A stretch of DNA of 64,000 nucleotides from Affinundibacterium fentianense (GTDB lineage: Bacteria > Pseudomonadota > Gammaproteobacteria > Burkholderiales > Burkholderiaceae_D): NCBI RefSeq assembly GCF_018139545.1, contig NZ_JAGSPJ010000004.1, forward strand, positions 124,001 to 188,000, given 5' to 3'. Of the stretch, positions 37,787-47,389 are shown in pieces (the stretch's first letter is position 1; the number at the start of each line of letters is the position of its first letter). Below the pieces are notes generated by a model that saw only the letters and a program-made list of their open reading frames with translations, had not been told where the DNA came from and made no database searches. Position numbers and translations under genes: made by a program.

Positions 37787-39325
37787 ATGCAACCACAGCA
37801 ATTCAGCTTCGCCATCAGCATCGCGCTCGCTTGCGGCGCGTTTAGCACCTCCATCCACGCGCAACATAGCGAGGATTTGCACCAACTAAAGCAAGATCTA
37901 CAAACGGGCAAGACCACTGCAACCAAGCTACTTGAGCAGGTGCAAAACCGCCATGCACTCATCAATCCACAGATTGCCGCAGTCAGTGCCGTACGAGCTG
38001 AGGCGAAACAAGATGCCGAACAAGCTGACAGAATCAAAAATCCGCGCTTGATTCTGCAAGGTCTACCCATCATGGTCAAAGACAATATCGCAATTCAAGG
38101 CATGCCAACTACCGCAGGCTCCCTTGCATTGGCGAATAATATCGCCAGCAGCGACGCCTTCTTGGTGGCTAAGTTACGCGCTGCGGGTGCGGTGCTGGCG
38201 GGTAAAACTAATTTGAGCGAATGGGCGAATTTCCGCTCGTCCAAAGCGACTAGTGGTTGGAGCAGCGTTGGTGGCCAAACCCGCAACCCCTACAATCTGA
38301 ATAAAACGCCTTGTGGCTCTAGCTCAGGCTCCGGAGCAGCAGTCGCGGCACGTTTAATTCCTGCCGCGATTGGGACCGAGACTGACGGTTCCATCGTCTG
38401 CCCAGCGGCAGTCAATGGCTTAGTCGGTCTAAAGCCCACCTTAGGTTTAGTCAGTCGCAGTGGTGTCATTCCACTCTCGCACAGTCAGGATACAGCTGGC
38501 CCCATGACCTTAAGCGTGCGCGACGCCGCGCTATTAATGAATGTGATTGCAGGCAGTGATGCGAGCGATCCCGCGACTCTCGCAGCCGATCAACATCAAA
38601 CCGACTACACACAAGGTTTAGATGCACAAGCACTCCAAGGCAAACGCATCGGCATCGTCAGTGCTCTGCTCAAGGGCTACGACAAACAAACTTTAGCGCT
38701 CTTCAAGCGCAGTGTCGATATCCTCAAAGCGCAAGGTGCCATCATCGTCGATCAAGTTGAAATCCCTAACATGGAAAAAGCAGGCAAAGATGAGTACACC
38801 GTCTTAGTCTATGATTTCAAAGCCGATCTCAATGCCTATCTGGCGAATACACCCAGCACCGTCAACACGCGCAGCATGGACGATGTAATCGCGTTCAATA
38901 AGAAAAATGCGAAACAAGTGATGCCGCACTTTGGTCAAGAAATCATGTTGTACACGCAGGCGAAGGCAGGTGCATTAAGCGACAAAGCCTACCTCGACGC
39001 CAGCGCCAACGCCAAACGACTGTCTGGCCCCGAAGGTATCGATGCCGCGCTCAAGAAACATCAGCTTGATGCCTTGATCGCACCGACGACTGGCCCAGCC
39101 TGGGATATCAATTATAAAAAAGGCGATGCCATCATCGGTAGTGCCAGTTCGCCCGCAGCGATTGCGGGTTACCCGCATTTGACGGTACCAATGGGCTTGG
39201 TAAAAGGCTTACCCGTCGGCATATCGTTCTTCGCAAGCGCTTGGAGCGATGCGAGTTTATTGAAGATAGGTTATGCGTTTGAACAAGCAAGACCTGCTTT
39301 GCCGGCGCCGAAATTGATGAAGTAA
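37787..39325 (+). CDS. exported amidase-signature enzyme
   Basis: A 512-residue enzyme with a signal peptide (1-24, cut after IHA) and an amidase-signature domain. The Ser-cisSer-Lys triad is complete: Lys in 'PIMVKDNIA', the cis-Ser in 'CGSSSGSGAAVAA', and the nucleophile Ser in 'ETDGSIVCPA'. It should hydrolyse an amide in the periplasm; the substrate cannot be predicted. ATG 37787 has GGAG upstream and starts the signal peptide; the frame is open to 37730. A hairpin terminator follows 29 bases after the stop. Confidence 0.9.
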   Translation: MQPQQFSFAISIALACGAFSTSIHAQHSEDLHQLKQDLQTGKTTATKLLEQVQNRHALINPQIAAVSAVRAEAKQDAEQADRIKNPRLILQGLPIMVKDNIAIQGMPTTAGSLALANNIASSDAFLVAKLRAAGAVLAGKTNLSEWANFRSSKATSGWSSVGGQTRNPYNLNKTPCGSSSGSGAAVAARLIPAAIGTETDGSIVCPAAVNGLVGLKPTLGLVSRSGVIPLSHSQDTAGPMTLSVRDAALLMNVIAGSDASDPATLAADQHQTDYTQGLDAQALQGKRIGIVSALLKGYDKQTLALFKRSVDILKAQGAIIVDQVEIPNMEKAGKDEYTVLVYDFKADLNAYLANTPSTVNTRSMDDVIAFNKKNAKQVMPHFGQEIMLYTQAKAGALSDKAYLDASANAKRLSGPEGIDAALKKHQLDALIAPTTGPAWDINYKKGDAIIGSASSPAAIAGYPHLTVPMGLVKGLPVGISFFASAWSDASLLKIGYAFEQARPALPAPKLMK

Positions 39326-39353
39326 AAGCCCTAAAAGCAAGGGGCACAAAAAA

Positions 39354-39381
39354 AGCCGCAGCCCAAATTGGTGCTGCGGCT
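39354..39381. terminator. bidirectional intrinsic terminator
   Basis: AGCCGCAGC (39354-39362) pairs with GCTGCGGCT (39373-39381) around a 10-base loop. Runs of A before and CTTTT after serve both the amidase gene (plus) and putA (minus), which converge here. Confidence 0.88.
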
Positions 39382-39408
39382 CTTTTACTTTTCAGATGCG
39401 CAAATGAA

Positions 39409-42400
39409 TCAGCTCTGTAAACTCATCAAGCTAGCATTACCACCCGCTGCCGTCGTATTCACACACAAAGCACGTTCTGCGACTAAGCGCCATAAAGGCA
39501 ATTCCGTCTTCGCATCGCATTCCGCAGTACAAACGATGGCACCGCTTTGCTGTGCTAAGGCGACTTTGTAATTGGCTGCAATATCACGACCAAGCAAAGC
39601 AAAATGCACGTGCTCAGAGGAACCTACACTGATCGCATCACTGACCAATTTTGGTAAATCTGCTGGCAACAAGGCCTTGGTTTTTTCTTCCAACACGACG
39701 GTATTACCTGTCGCGAGTACCGCAGCAATTTGATTGAGCAAGGTTGCGACATCGCTCGCTGCACAGAACACGCTACCGCGCGAAGCAAAAGCCAAAGTAT
39801 TTGTCTCACCAGTTGGACCAGGCAACAACATCGTCATCTTGTAGGGATTTTGACGTGCATATTGGTCGGCTAACAGAGCGACATCCGCATGACCGTGGGT
39901 TTTCGCCCAAATGGTGAATGCGTCCAAAGCCGCTGGTGCTTGTTTTTCATACACCGTATTACCGCTAAAACTCATAGTCGGATTGTGTTGCAAACGCTTC
40001 AGATACAAGGGACCGCCTGCTTTAGGACCCGTACCCGATTTGCCTTCACCACCAAATGGCTGTACACCCACCACCGCGCCAACGATATTACGGTTCACAT
40101 AAATATTGCCGACATGCGCACGTTGGGTGATGAATTCGATTGTTTCATCGATACGAGAATGCACGCCCAAAGTCAAGCCAAAACCGGTTGCGTTAATCGC
40201 ATCGACCAAGGCTGGCAATTGATCGCGGTGGTAACGCAAAACGTGTAACACCGGACCGAACACTTCTTTAGTCAATTCAGACAAGGAATTAATTTCCATC
40301 ACAGTCGGTGCCACGAAGGTACCGTTGCTGCAGCTTGCTGGTAACTCTAAACTGTAGAACGATTTGGCTTTGCCACGCATCGCGTCGATATGACTTTGCA
40401 GATTTTTTTGCGCTTCTGCATCAATCACAGGACCAATATCCGTCGCCAAACGATCAGGAATACCGACACGTAATTCTTGCATCGCACCGCGCAACATTTC
40501 TAACGTTTTATCGGCGATATCTTCTTGCAAGCACAATACGCGCAACGCAGAACAACGCTGACCAGCACTGTCAAAAGCGGATGACAACACATCATTCACC
40601 ACTTGTTCTGGCAAAGCACTACTATCAACGATCATCGCATTTTGACCACCGGTTTCGGCGATCAATGGAATATCGATGCCTTCTGTGACTGAACGTTTCG
40701 CCAGAGTACGATTGATGATTTGCGCGACTTCTGTCGAACCGGTAAAGATCACGCCTTTAACGCGGCTATCGGCAACCAATTGCGCACCAACCACTTCACC
40801 TGTACCTGGTAAGAATTGTAAAGCGCCGACTGGCACACCCGCTTCGTGCATCAGTTGAATCGCGCGATGTGCGATCAAAGGCGTTTGCTCGGCTGGTTTT
40901 GCTAACACCACGTTACCGGCAGCCAAAGCGGCACTCACTTCGCCGATAAAAATCGCGAGTGGGAAATTCCATGGGCTAATACAAACCACCGGGCCCAATG
41001 CCTGCGTTTGCGGCTGATTTTCAACTTGCGCTGCGTAGTAACGCAAGAAATCCACCGCTTCACGCACTTCGGCTAAAGCATTCGGTAAGGATTTACCGGC
41101 TTCGCGAATCGCTAAAGCCATGAAATCTAAAGTCTGTGCTTCTAACAAATCACCCGCTTTACTCAAGCACGCGGCACGTGCCGCTGGCGTTTGATTTTGC
41201 CATTCTGCTGCATACGCTTGTGCTGCCGCCAGAGCTGTCTGTACGTCGTTAGCATCTGCTTCGATGACTTGACCAACCACATCGCTGTGGTTCGCTGGAT
41301 TCAAAACTGGACGTGCGCTTGTTGCTGATACCGTACCTGCCAACAGCGGTGTCGCTGTCAAGGCTTGCTGGCTAAATGCGCTGAAATGCGCGCTAATTTT
41401 TTGCAATTGCAATTCATTGCTGAAATCCATGCCCGCAGAATTTTGACGTTCTTTACCGAACAAATTCGCTGGCAAATTGATGCCACTGTGCATTTTGCCA
41501 GCGAGCTTACTTGCAATGCTGATCGGATCTTCGATCAAAGAATCAATCGAGATTTTTTCGTCAACGATTTGATTCACAAAAGAAGAGTTCGCACCGTTTT
41601 CTAACAAGCGACGAACCAAATACGCTAACAAAGTCTGATGTGAACCGACTGGCGCATAGATGCGGCAAGGCTTGTTCAACTTATCAGCGCCCACCACTTG
41701 ATCGTACAAAGTTTCGCCCATGCCGTGCAGACATTGGAATTCGTAATCCGTGACTTTCGCTTCTTGCGCCCAGCTATAAATCGTCGACAAAGTTAAGGCA
41801 TTATGCGTTGCGAATTGTGGGTAAATCACGTCGGTGACCGCCAATAACTTTTGCGCACACATCAGGTAAGACACATCGGTATACACCTTGCGTGTATAGA
41901 CGGGGAAGCCAGGCATGCCATCCACTTGCGCACGTTTGATTTCAGAATCCCAATATGCACCTTTGACCAAACGCACCATGAATTTACGACCGCTACGACG
42001 TGCTAAATCGATCAAATAATCAATCACTAACGGGCAGCGTTTTTGATAAGCCTGCACGACAAAACCGATCCCTTCAAAGCCTTCTAAATCTTTGTCGAAA
42101 GCCAGTGCTTCCATCAAATCTAAAGACAATTCCAGACGATCCGTTTCTTCCGCATCGATATTCAAACCAATGTTGTACTGCTTCGCCAAGACCAACAGCT
42201 TTTTCAACAGTGGTAGTAATTCCTCCATCGTGCGCGCACGTTGCGCACGCGAGTAGCGTGGATGCAGAGCGGAGAGTTTGACTGAAATACCTGGACCATC
42301 TTTGATGCCACGACCGTTCGAAGCTTTACCGATCGCGTGGATCGCGGTTTCGTAAGCTTTGTAGTAAAACGCTGCGTCGTGCATAGTCAGCGCCGCTTCG

Positions 42401-43068
42401 CCCAACATATCGTAAGAATAACGATAGCCGCGCGCCTCATTTTCTTGGCTGTTTTTTAAAGCTTCATCAATGGTTTGACCTGTGACGAATTGGTTGCCGA
42501 GCATGCGCATCGCCAAATCCACGCCTTTACGAATCAAAGGCTCACCGCCTTTTGCGATCAAACGCGTCAATGCCGAACCCAAGCCTTGGTCGCTATTGGT
42601 GCTGACCAATTTGCCTGTGACCAGCAAACCCCAAGTCGCCGCATTCACAAACAAGGAAGGCGATTCGCCCAAATGTTTGCGCCAATCGCCTTTACTAATT
42701 TTGTCGGCGATCAATCTATCTTTGGTCGCCGCATCAGGAATCCGCAACAATGCTTCCGCCAAACACATCAAAGCCACGCCTTCTTCTGATGACAAAGAAA
42801 ATTCATGCATCAAGGCATCCACGCCGGACGCGCGCGTACGTTGTTGACGTACAGAACTAACTAATTTTTTTGCGAGTTCATGAATGTTGTTTTTTGCTGC
42901 TGGTATTTCCTGCAGGTTAGACAATAGCCAAGCAACCGCTTCCGCCTCATCGCGACGATAAGCTTCCGTGATTTTGACTCGTAACTCGGCTGGATTCGGC
43001 AGCAATTCTTGCTGCAAGGCTTGAAAGGATTGATAGCTTGAGGTTGGATTCATGGGTGGATTTATCAT
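39409..43068 (-). CDS. putA: bifunctional proline dehydrogenase / glutamate-semialdehyde dehydrogenase
   Basis: A 1219-residue PutA that oxidises proline to glutamate in two steps. The FAD-dependent proline dehydrogenase barrel is at about 190-500 ('KLSALHPRYSRAQ', 'RLVKGAYWDSEIK'). The NAD-dependent aldehyde dehydrogenase is at about 590-1050, with 'SPWNFPLAIFIGEV', 'FTGSTEVAQ', the catalytic Cys in 'SAGQRCSALRVL' and 'QPFGGEGKSGTGPKAGG'. A C-terminal domain of about 150 residues follows. The ribbon-helix-helix repressor domain found at the N-terminus of E. coli PutA (1320 residues) is missing, so this protein does not repress its own gene. The divergent Lrp-type regulator is the likely substitute. 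ATG 43053 is an alternative start. Confidence 0.96.
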   Translation of the reverse strand: MINPPMNPTSSYQSFQALQQELLPNPAELRVKITEAYRRDEAEAVAWLLSNLQEIPAAKNNIHELAKKLVSSVRQQRTRASGVDALMHEFSLSSEEGVALMCLAEALLRIPDAATKDRLIADKISKGDWRKHLGESPSLFVNAATWGLLVTGKLVSTNSDQGLGSALTRLIAKGGEPLIRKGVDLAMRMLGNQFVTGQTIDEALKNSQENEARGYRYSYDMLGEAALTMHDAAFYYKAYETAIHAIGKASNGRGIKDGPGISVKLSALHPRYSRAQRARTMEELLPLLKKLLVLAKQYNIGLNIDAEETDRLELSLDLMEALAFDKDLEGFEGIGFVVQAYQKRCPLVIDYLIDLARRSGRKFMVRLVKGAYWDSEIKRAQVDGMPGFPVYTRKVYTDVSYLMCAQKLLAVTDVIYPQFATHNALTLSTIYSWAQEAKVTDYEFQCLHGMGETLYDQVVGADKLNKPCRIYAPVGSHQTLLAYLVRRLLENGANSSFVNQIVDEKISIDSLIEDPISIASKLAGKMHSGINLPANLFGKERQNSAGMDFSNELQLQKISAHFSAFSQQALTATPLLAGTVSATSARPVLNPANHSDVVGQVIEADANDVQTALAAAQAYAAEWQNQTPAARAACLSKAGDLLEAQTLDFMALAIREAGKSLPNALAEVREAVDFLRYYAAQVENQPQTQALGPVVCISPWNFPLAIFIGEVSAALAAGNVVLAKPAEQTPLIAHRAIQLMHEAGVPVGALQFLPGTGEVVGAQLVADSRVKGVIFTGSTEVAQIINRTLAKRSVTEGIDIPLIAETGGQNAMIVDSSALPEQVVNDVLSSAFDSAGQRCSALRVLCLQEDIADKTLEMLRGAMQELRVGIPDRLATDIGPVIDAEAQKNLQSHIDAMRGKAKSFYSLELPASCSNGTFVAPTVMEINSLSELTKEVFGPVLHVLRYHRDQLPALVDAINATGFGLTLGVHSRIDETIEFITQRAHVGNIYVNRNIVGAVVGVQPFGGEGKSGTGPKAGGPLYLKRLQHNPTMSFSGNTVYEKQAPAALDAFTIWAKTHGHADVALLADQYARQNPYKMTMLLPGPTGETNTLAFASRGSVFCAASDVATLLNQIAAVLATGNTVVLEEKTKALLPADLPKLVSDAISVGSSEHVHFALLGRDIAANYKVALAQQSGAIVCTAECDAKTELPLWRLVAERALCVNTTAAGGNASLMSLQS

Positions 43069-43241
43069 TTATTTATAAAAGCAAATATGATTTAATTGTA
43101 TAGATCATTGGCGAGGATTAATTCTGGAAATTCTGAGGTATATCGAAATATTCTATTTTGTGCGACAATTCTGCCAAATATTATTAATACGCCTCAAATT
43201 TCACATAACAATTACTCAACTACTACTAACACTGCCTTCTT

Positions 43242-43700
43242 ATGCTAGACAAAATCAGTAAAAGAATCTTGGCCGAATTACAAAATGACGGTCGTATCAG
43301 TAATGTAGAACTTGCCACGCGCGTCAACCTGTCTCCAGCCGCTTGCTTGGAACGTGTCCGCAAATTGCAGGAATCAAACTACATTCTAGGCTATACAGCC
43401 CAACTTAATCCACATTTACTCGATGTGGCGCTCTTGGTATTTATCGAAGTGGTCTTAGACCGAACCACTCCCGACGTCTTTGACGCATTCAAACGTGGTG
43501 TTCAAGCAATTCCAGAGGTTCTAGAGTGCCACATGGTTGCGGGTGGCTTCGACTATCTCGTCAAAGCGCGCGTAAAAGACATGAATGCTTATCGCGATTT
43601 TCTTGGCAAATCGCTGTTGCAACTCAATGGGGTGCGTGAGACACATACTTATGCAGTAATGGAAGAAGTGAAAAACACGACAGCCCTGCCGATTAAATAA
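43242..43700 (+). CDS. Lrp/AsnC-family regulator, probable activator of putA
   Basis: A 152-residue regulator. The N-terminal helix-turn-helix ('LDKISKRILAELQNDGRISN', 'LSPAACLERVRKLQ') is followed by an RAM ligand-binding domain ('VFIEVVLDRTT', 'VLECHMVAGGFDYLVKARV', 'THTYAVMEEVK'). Members divergent from putA in proteobacteria (PutR/BkdR type) activate proline use in response to proline. The 173 bases shared with putA should hold its binding sites, but the AT-rich sequence does not show one unmistakable repeat. The start ATG 43242 matches the family N-terminus. Confidence 0.9.
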   Translation: MLDKISKRILAELQNDGRISNVELATRVNLSPAACLERVRKLQESNYILGYTAQLNPHLLDVALLVFIEVVLDRTTPDVFDAFKRGVQAIPEVLECHMVAGGFDYLVKARVKDMNAYRDFLGKSLLQLNGVRETHTYAVMEEVKNTTALPIK

Positions 43701-43760
43701 ATCAAGATCGATAAACAAGATCAATAAGACGATATGAGCTGCGATACAAGTCGCGGTACA

Positions 43761-43795
43761 AATCGAATCGAATCGAATCGAATCGAATCGAATCG
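43761..43795. repeat. pentanucleotide microsatellite (AATCG)7
   Basis: Seven perfect tandem copies of AATCG (35 bases), 60 bases after the stop of the Lrp-type gene and 30 before a terminator hairpin. The unit is five bases, so slippage would frameshift a reading frame, but this copy is not in a likely gene. Confidence 0.95.
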
Positions 43796-43825
43796 ACAAT
43801 ATTGTTCTCGACTATCCACAAGAAA

Positions 43826-43858
43826 AAAAGCAGTAAAGATTGTCTCTTTACTGCTTTT
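43826..43858. terminator. bidirectional intrinsic terminator
   Basis: A perfect 14-base stem pairs 43826-43839 with 43845-43858 around a five-base loop. Terminal A4/T4 tracts suit both the Lrp gene and the convergent TPR gene. Confidence 0.9.
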
Positions 43859-43928
43859 CTAATATGACAGCGGCTGTCACATGTATATCACATAGAGCAT
43901 TCCATAGACGCTCATGTGAAGACGCTTC

Positions 43929-45185
43929 TTATTTCATGTAGCTCCAATAACGCGCCAATTCAACCGCACCATCATTGCCTTGAACGGTTTTGAATGTTTC
44001 CGCTGCTTTCGCTTTATTACCAGCTTTGTAATAAGCAATACCCAGATGTAGTTTAGCTTCTTCAGGGTTTTTCAAACCACCTTTGGCGATACCTGCCTCA
44101 ATTAAAGCGATACCACGATCAAACTGACCATGAGTAACAAAGTTATAACCCATGTTCGTCATTGCCAAACCGGTCTTCGCGGCTTTCGCTGCAGTTTCAC
44201 CAGCATCTAAGGTTTTTGCATCATCGGCCGCTTGTTTATTTGCCTTATCTTGCAAAGGCTTATGCTTCGCGACGTTTTTACCTTTACCGAAAACACCATT
44301 TTTGTACGCTATTTCTACGATATTTTTTGCTTCTAATGGCAAACCAGCGAGTAAAGCAGTTTCGGCCATTTCCATATATTGCGTATCGTCTTCTAAATTA
44401 TCATTCGCCAACATCAAGCGATACCAATCAAGACGTAGACGCTCATTAAATCCTGCTTTATTGATCAGTCGATACATCAAATCTGCCCAATAATCTTTAC
44501 TTGGATGGTACTTAACAAGCAACTCCAAAGCATATGTAGAAGAGTCGATGTCCTTCAACTTCATCGCAGATCCGTGCAACAAACGCAGACGTTTTTCATC
44601 TGGTGCTTTACCAGCTTGTTCATCCGCCGCAACTTGTGCCTTAACTTCTTTCAAAGCGTTCGCAAAATCGTCAGCCAAGTAATAATTTTGAACCAATAAA
44701 TCTTGCATCACAGTGCTGTTCGGATTCGCCGCTAAGAAACGTTTCGTCCAAATTTGTGACTCTGCATACTGTTTGAGATTATAAAAAGTCCCAGCCATGC
44801 CTTCCATGAAGCGTAGCTTATCTGCAGGTGGCAAGAATTCACTGTTGATCATCGCATCAAAACTCTTAGCGAGAGCGGCGTTGTCACCCATCCCTGATGC
44901 GATCGCGGCGCGGGTTCGGTTCAAGAAAAAGATTTCATAATCCGTTTTCTTTTCAGAAGCATCCAATGCCGCGACTTTTTCGAGTGCTGCTGGATACTGT
45001 TTTTCACCAATCAATTTCTGAATTTCAGTATAGGGTTTAGACCATTCATTTCGAATGACTTCTTTTTTTGCTTTTTCTTTCTCTTCTGCAGTTTGCGCTT
45101 GCGCCGCAACAGGCATCAATGCTATTGAAGTGGTACCAAGGGCCAGCAAAAGTGCCGCCAGGGCGATAGGAGATTTTTTTATCAT
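43929..45185 (-). CDS. exported TPR-repeat protein
   Basis: A 418-residue protein with a signal peptide (1-30, cut after AQA) and an otherwise helical body with TPR-like repeats. Examples are 'QYPAALEKVAALDASEK', 'NLKQYAESQIWTKRFL', 'FVTHGQFDRGIALIEAGIAKG' and 'EEAKLHLGIAYYKAGNKAKAAETFKTV', the last typical of TPR. It is probably a periplasmic scaffold. Relatives in Burkholderiales are often encoded with TonB/ExbBD genes, but none lie here. ATG 45185 is used; the frame extends to 45242 without a ribosome site. A perfect TATAAT on the minus strand (45307-45312) may belong to its promoter. Confidence 0.8.
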   Translation of the reverse strand: MIKKSPIALAALLLALGTTSIALMPVAAQAQTAEEKEKAKKEVIRNEWSKPYTEIQKLIGEKQYPAALEKVAALDASEKKTDYEIFFLNRTRAAIASGMGDNAALAKSFDAMINSEFLPPADKLRFMEGMAGTFYNLKQYAESQIWTKRFLAANPNSTVMQDLLVQNYYLADDFANALKEVKAQVAADEQAGKAPDEKRLRLLHGSAMKLKDIDSSTYALELLVKYHPSKDYWADLMYRLINKAGFNERLRLDWYRLMLANDNLEDDTQYMEMAETALLAGLPLEAKNIVEIAYKNGVFGKGKNVAKHKPLQDKANKQAADDAKTLDAGETAAKAAKTGLAMTNMGYNFVTHGQFDRGIALIEAGIAKGGLKNPEEAKLHLGIAYYKAGNKAKAAETFKTVQGNDGAVELARYWSYMK

Positions 45186-45535
45186 GGCTTTATTTATATA
45201 AATGAAATAAGGTACAGGACAACCCAAAATGAACAACCACATTACGCAAAGCTCAAACCTTAATCTACGTCTCCGGAAGTAAGAAGATTAGTCGCTTTAT
45301 CCCAACATTATAGCGCGTTTATGAAGCGCAATACTGCTAACGCGCCAGATGAAATTTGGTTACAACGATCTGTTAATCTGCATCAATTTTTAACACTTGT
45401 CTGAAAATTACTGCCAAGTCACGCTCACAACTGAAGCATCTTTTTAACCGTCGCTATATCATCGAGTTCCAACTCTGCTGCAAGAAAAGCAATCTCAGAG
45501 TAAACTGCGACCGATTCCCATTAGGTATAGACAAC
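45186..45535. other. divergent intergenic region
   Basis: 350 bases between the TPR gene (minus) and the pabBC gene (plus). It holds TATAAT at 45307-45312 on the minus strand, without a good -35. Nothing else was recognised. Confidence 0.4.
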
Positions 45536-47389
45536 GTGTCATTTCTTCCTTCTTCTACACCAAAAACAAGCTATGACTGCTTCGTCTTATTGGACGACAC
45601 CCATAGTCAAGATTCACGATCTCGTTTTTATGATGATTTTGCCTTCAGTCTTCCCTGTTCAAAAGTGGAAGATTGGCCACTTATGTGGCAAACAGCGCAG
45701 ACGCATCTTGAACAAGGTCTTTTTGTGGTCGCTGTACTGCGCTATGAAACTGGTGCGCAGCTACAAAACATTACCCCGCGTGACGTCGAATTTAATTTTC
45801 AAGTGACTTCGCAATTGTTGGTATTTCGCCGCTGTCAGCATTGGACTCAATCTGAAGTGCAAAGCTGGTTACAAGAATCAAACAAAGACCAATTCGCAGG
45901 TATTCGCAACTTGCGCCCAAACATCGATCAAATTGACTTTTGCAAGGCAATCGAGAAAATACAAACTTACATTGCTGCGGGTGACACCTACCAAGTGAAC
46001 TACACTTACCGTCTCCATTTTGAAACGTATGGGCCAGCAGCAAGTTTATTTCAGGCATTGCGGCAAAGACAACCGGTGCCATTTGCGGCTTTGATTGGAT
46101 TGCCTAACGGCGCCGCTATATTGTCGTTGTCTCCGGAGCTGTTTGTAAGACATCAGGCAGGACACTTAACGACAAAGCCAATGAAAGGGACTGCAGCAGC
46201 GAGTGGCAATCAAGCCGCTGATTTATGCACTGCTGATCAATTAAGACAAGATCCCAAAAATCGCGCTGAAAATCTCATGATCGTTGATCTCCTACGCAAC
46301 GATTTAGGGCGAATTGCGCAAACCGGGAGTGTTCAAGTCCCAGCACTATTCGAGGTACAACAATTCACGAGCGTCTTGCAAATGACCTCGACGATTCAGG
46401 CACAGCTGCGACCAGAACTGAACTTAGAACAGATCATGTCAGCGCTTTTCCCCTGTGGTTCAATCACAGGGGCACCGAAGCGTCGAACCATGGAAATTAT
46501 TCGTGAAGTGGAGACAGAAGATCGCGGCGTCTACACCGGAGCCATAGGCTGGTTCGATCCACCCACGAGACCAGGTGTCATTGGCGACTTTTGCCTGTCT
46601 GTTCCGATTCGAACCCTGGTTTTACAGCCTGCTGATGAACAAGATTGCCGAAAAGCGGTGATGGGCGTCGGAGCAGGAATAGTATTTGACAGCAGAGCCG
46701 AGGAAGAATTCGAAGAATGCCAACTGAAGGCCAAGTTTCTAACAGGACTTACCCCTAGTTTCAGTTTGTTCGAAACAATCTACGCAAAACGAGATAGTGG
46801 TTGTCGCAATCTGAAGCGCCATTTAGAGCGCTTACAAAAATCAGCGACGTATTTTGGATTTCGATTTGAAAAGCAAAAGATAGAAACTGCGCTGCTTGAA
46901 CATTGTCGCGCATTGCCAAACGATGCAGAATTTAGGCTCAAATTGACACTCAACTTTCAAGGTGAGATACAGATCCAAACAGCCAGTCTCGCGCCAATTG
47001 ATGACATCGTTTCAATTCGAATTAGCCGGCAAATCTGCAGCATTCCCGCATTTTTCCTTGCACACAAAAGCACCCATCGTGCGGTATATGACCAAGCATG
47101 GCAAGAAGCGGAACAACAAAATGCATTTGATAGCATTTTTGTGAATAAAGCTGGTTTCGTCACAGAAGGTGGACGATGCAATATTTTTATACGGATCGGA
47201 CAAGACTGGATCACCCCACCGCTTTCAGACGGGGTCTTGCCCGGCGTGATGCGCGCAGTGTTACTTGATGATCGCAATTTCAACGCGAAAGAAGCATCAT
47301 TCACTCTGGAACAATTGAAAAATGCCGACGAGATTTTAGTCTGCAATGCACTACGTGGGGCTATGCGAGCGAGATTATTGGGATGCTAG
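45536..47389 (+). CDS. pabB: fused aminodeoxychorismate synthase subunit I / aminodeoxychorismate lyase
   Basis: A 617-residue fusion for p-aminobenzoate (folate) synthesis. Residues about 110-395 are the chorismate-binding PabB domain: 'AGDTYQVNYTYR', 'TTKPMKGTAAAS', 'DLLRNDLGRIAQ' and 'FPCGSITGAPKRRTM'. Residues about 400-617 are a fold-type IV aminotransferase of the PabC type: 'SLFETIY', 'HLERLQKSATYFGF', a Lys in 'HKSTHRAVYDQAW' at the PLP position, and 'VTEGGRCNIFI'. Together they would turn aminodeoxychorismate formed from chorismate and ammonia into p-aminobenzoate. The glutaminase (PabA) is not in the window. The start is GTG with a weak AGG site. The stop overlaps the stop of the convergent thiF gene by four bases. 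Confidence 0.93.
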   Translation: MSFLPSSTPKTSYDCFVLLDDTHSQDSRSRFYDDFAFSLPCSKVEDWPLMWQTAQTHLEQGLFVVAVLRYETGAQLQNITPRDVEFNFQVTSQLLVFRRCQHWTQSEVQSWLQESNKDQFAGIRNLRPNIDQIDFCKAIEKIQTYIAAGDTYQVNYTYRLHFETYGPAASLFQALRQRQPVPFAALIGLPNGAAILSLSPELFVRHQAGHLTTKPMKGTAAASGNQAADLCTADQLRQDPKNRAENLMIVDLLRNDLGRIAQTGSVQVPALFEVQQFTSVLQMTSTIQAQLRPELNLEQIMSALFPCGSITGAPKRRTMEIIREVETEDRGVYTGAIGWFDPPTRPGVIGDFCLSVPIRTLVLQPADEQDCRKAVMGVGAGIVFDSRAEEEFEECQLKAKFLTGLTPSFSLFETIYAKRDSGCRNLKRHLERLQKSATYFGFRFEKQKIETALLEHCRALPNDAEFRLKLTLNFQGEIQIQTASLAPIDDIVSIRISRQICSIPAFFLAHKSTHRAVYDQAWQEAEQQNAFDSIFVNKAGFVTEGGRCNIFIRIGQDWITPPLSDGVLPGVMRAVLLDDRNFNAKEASFTLEQLKNADEILVCNALRGAMRARLLGC

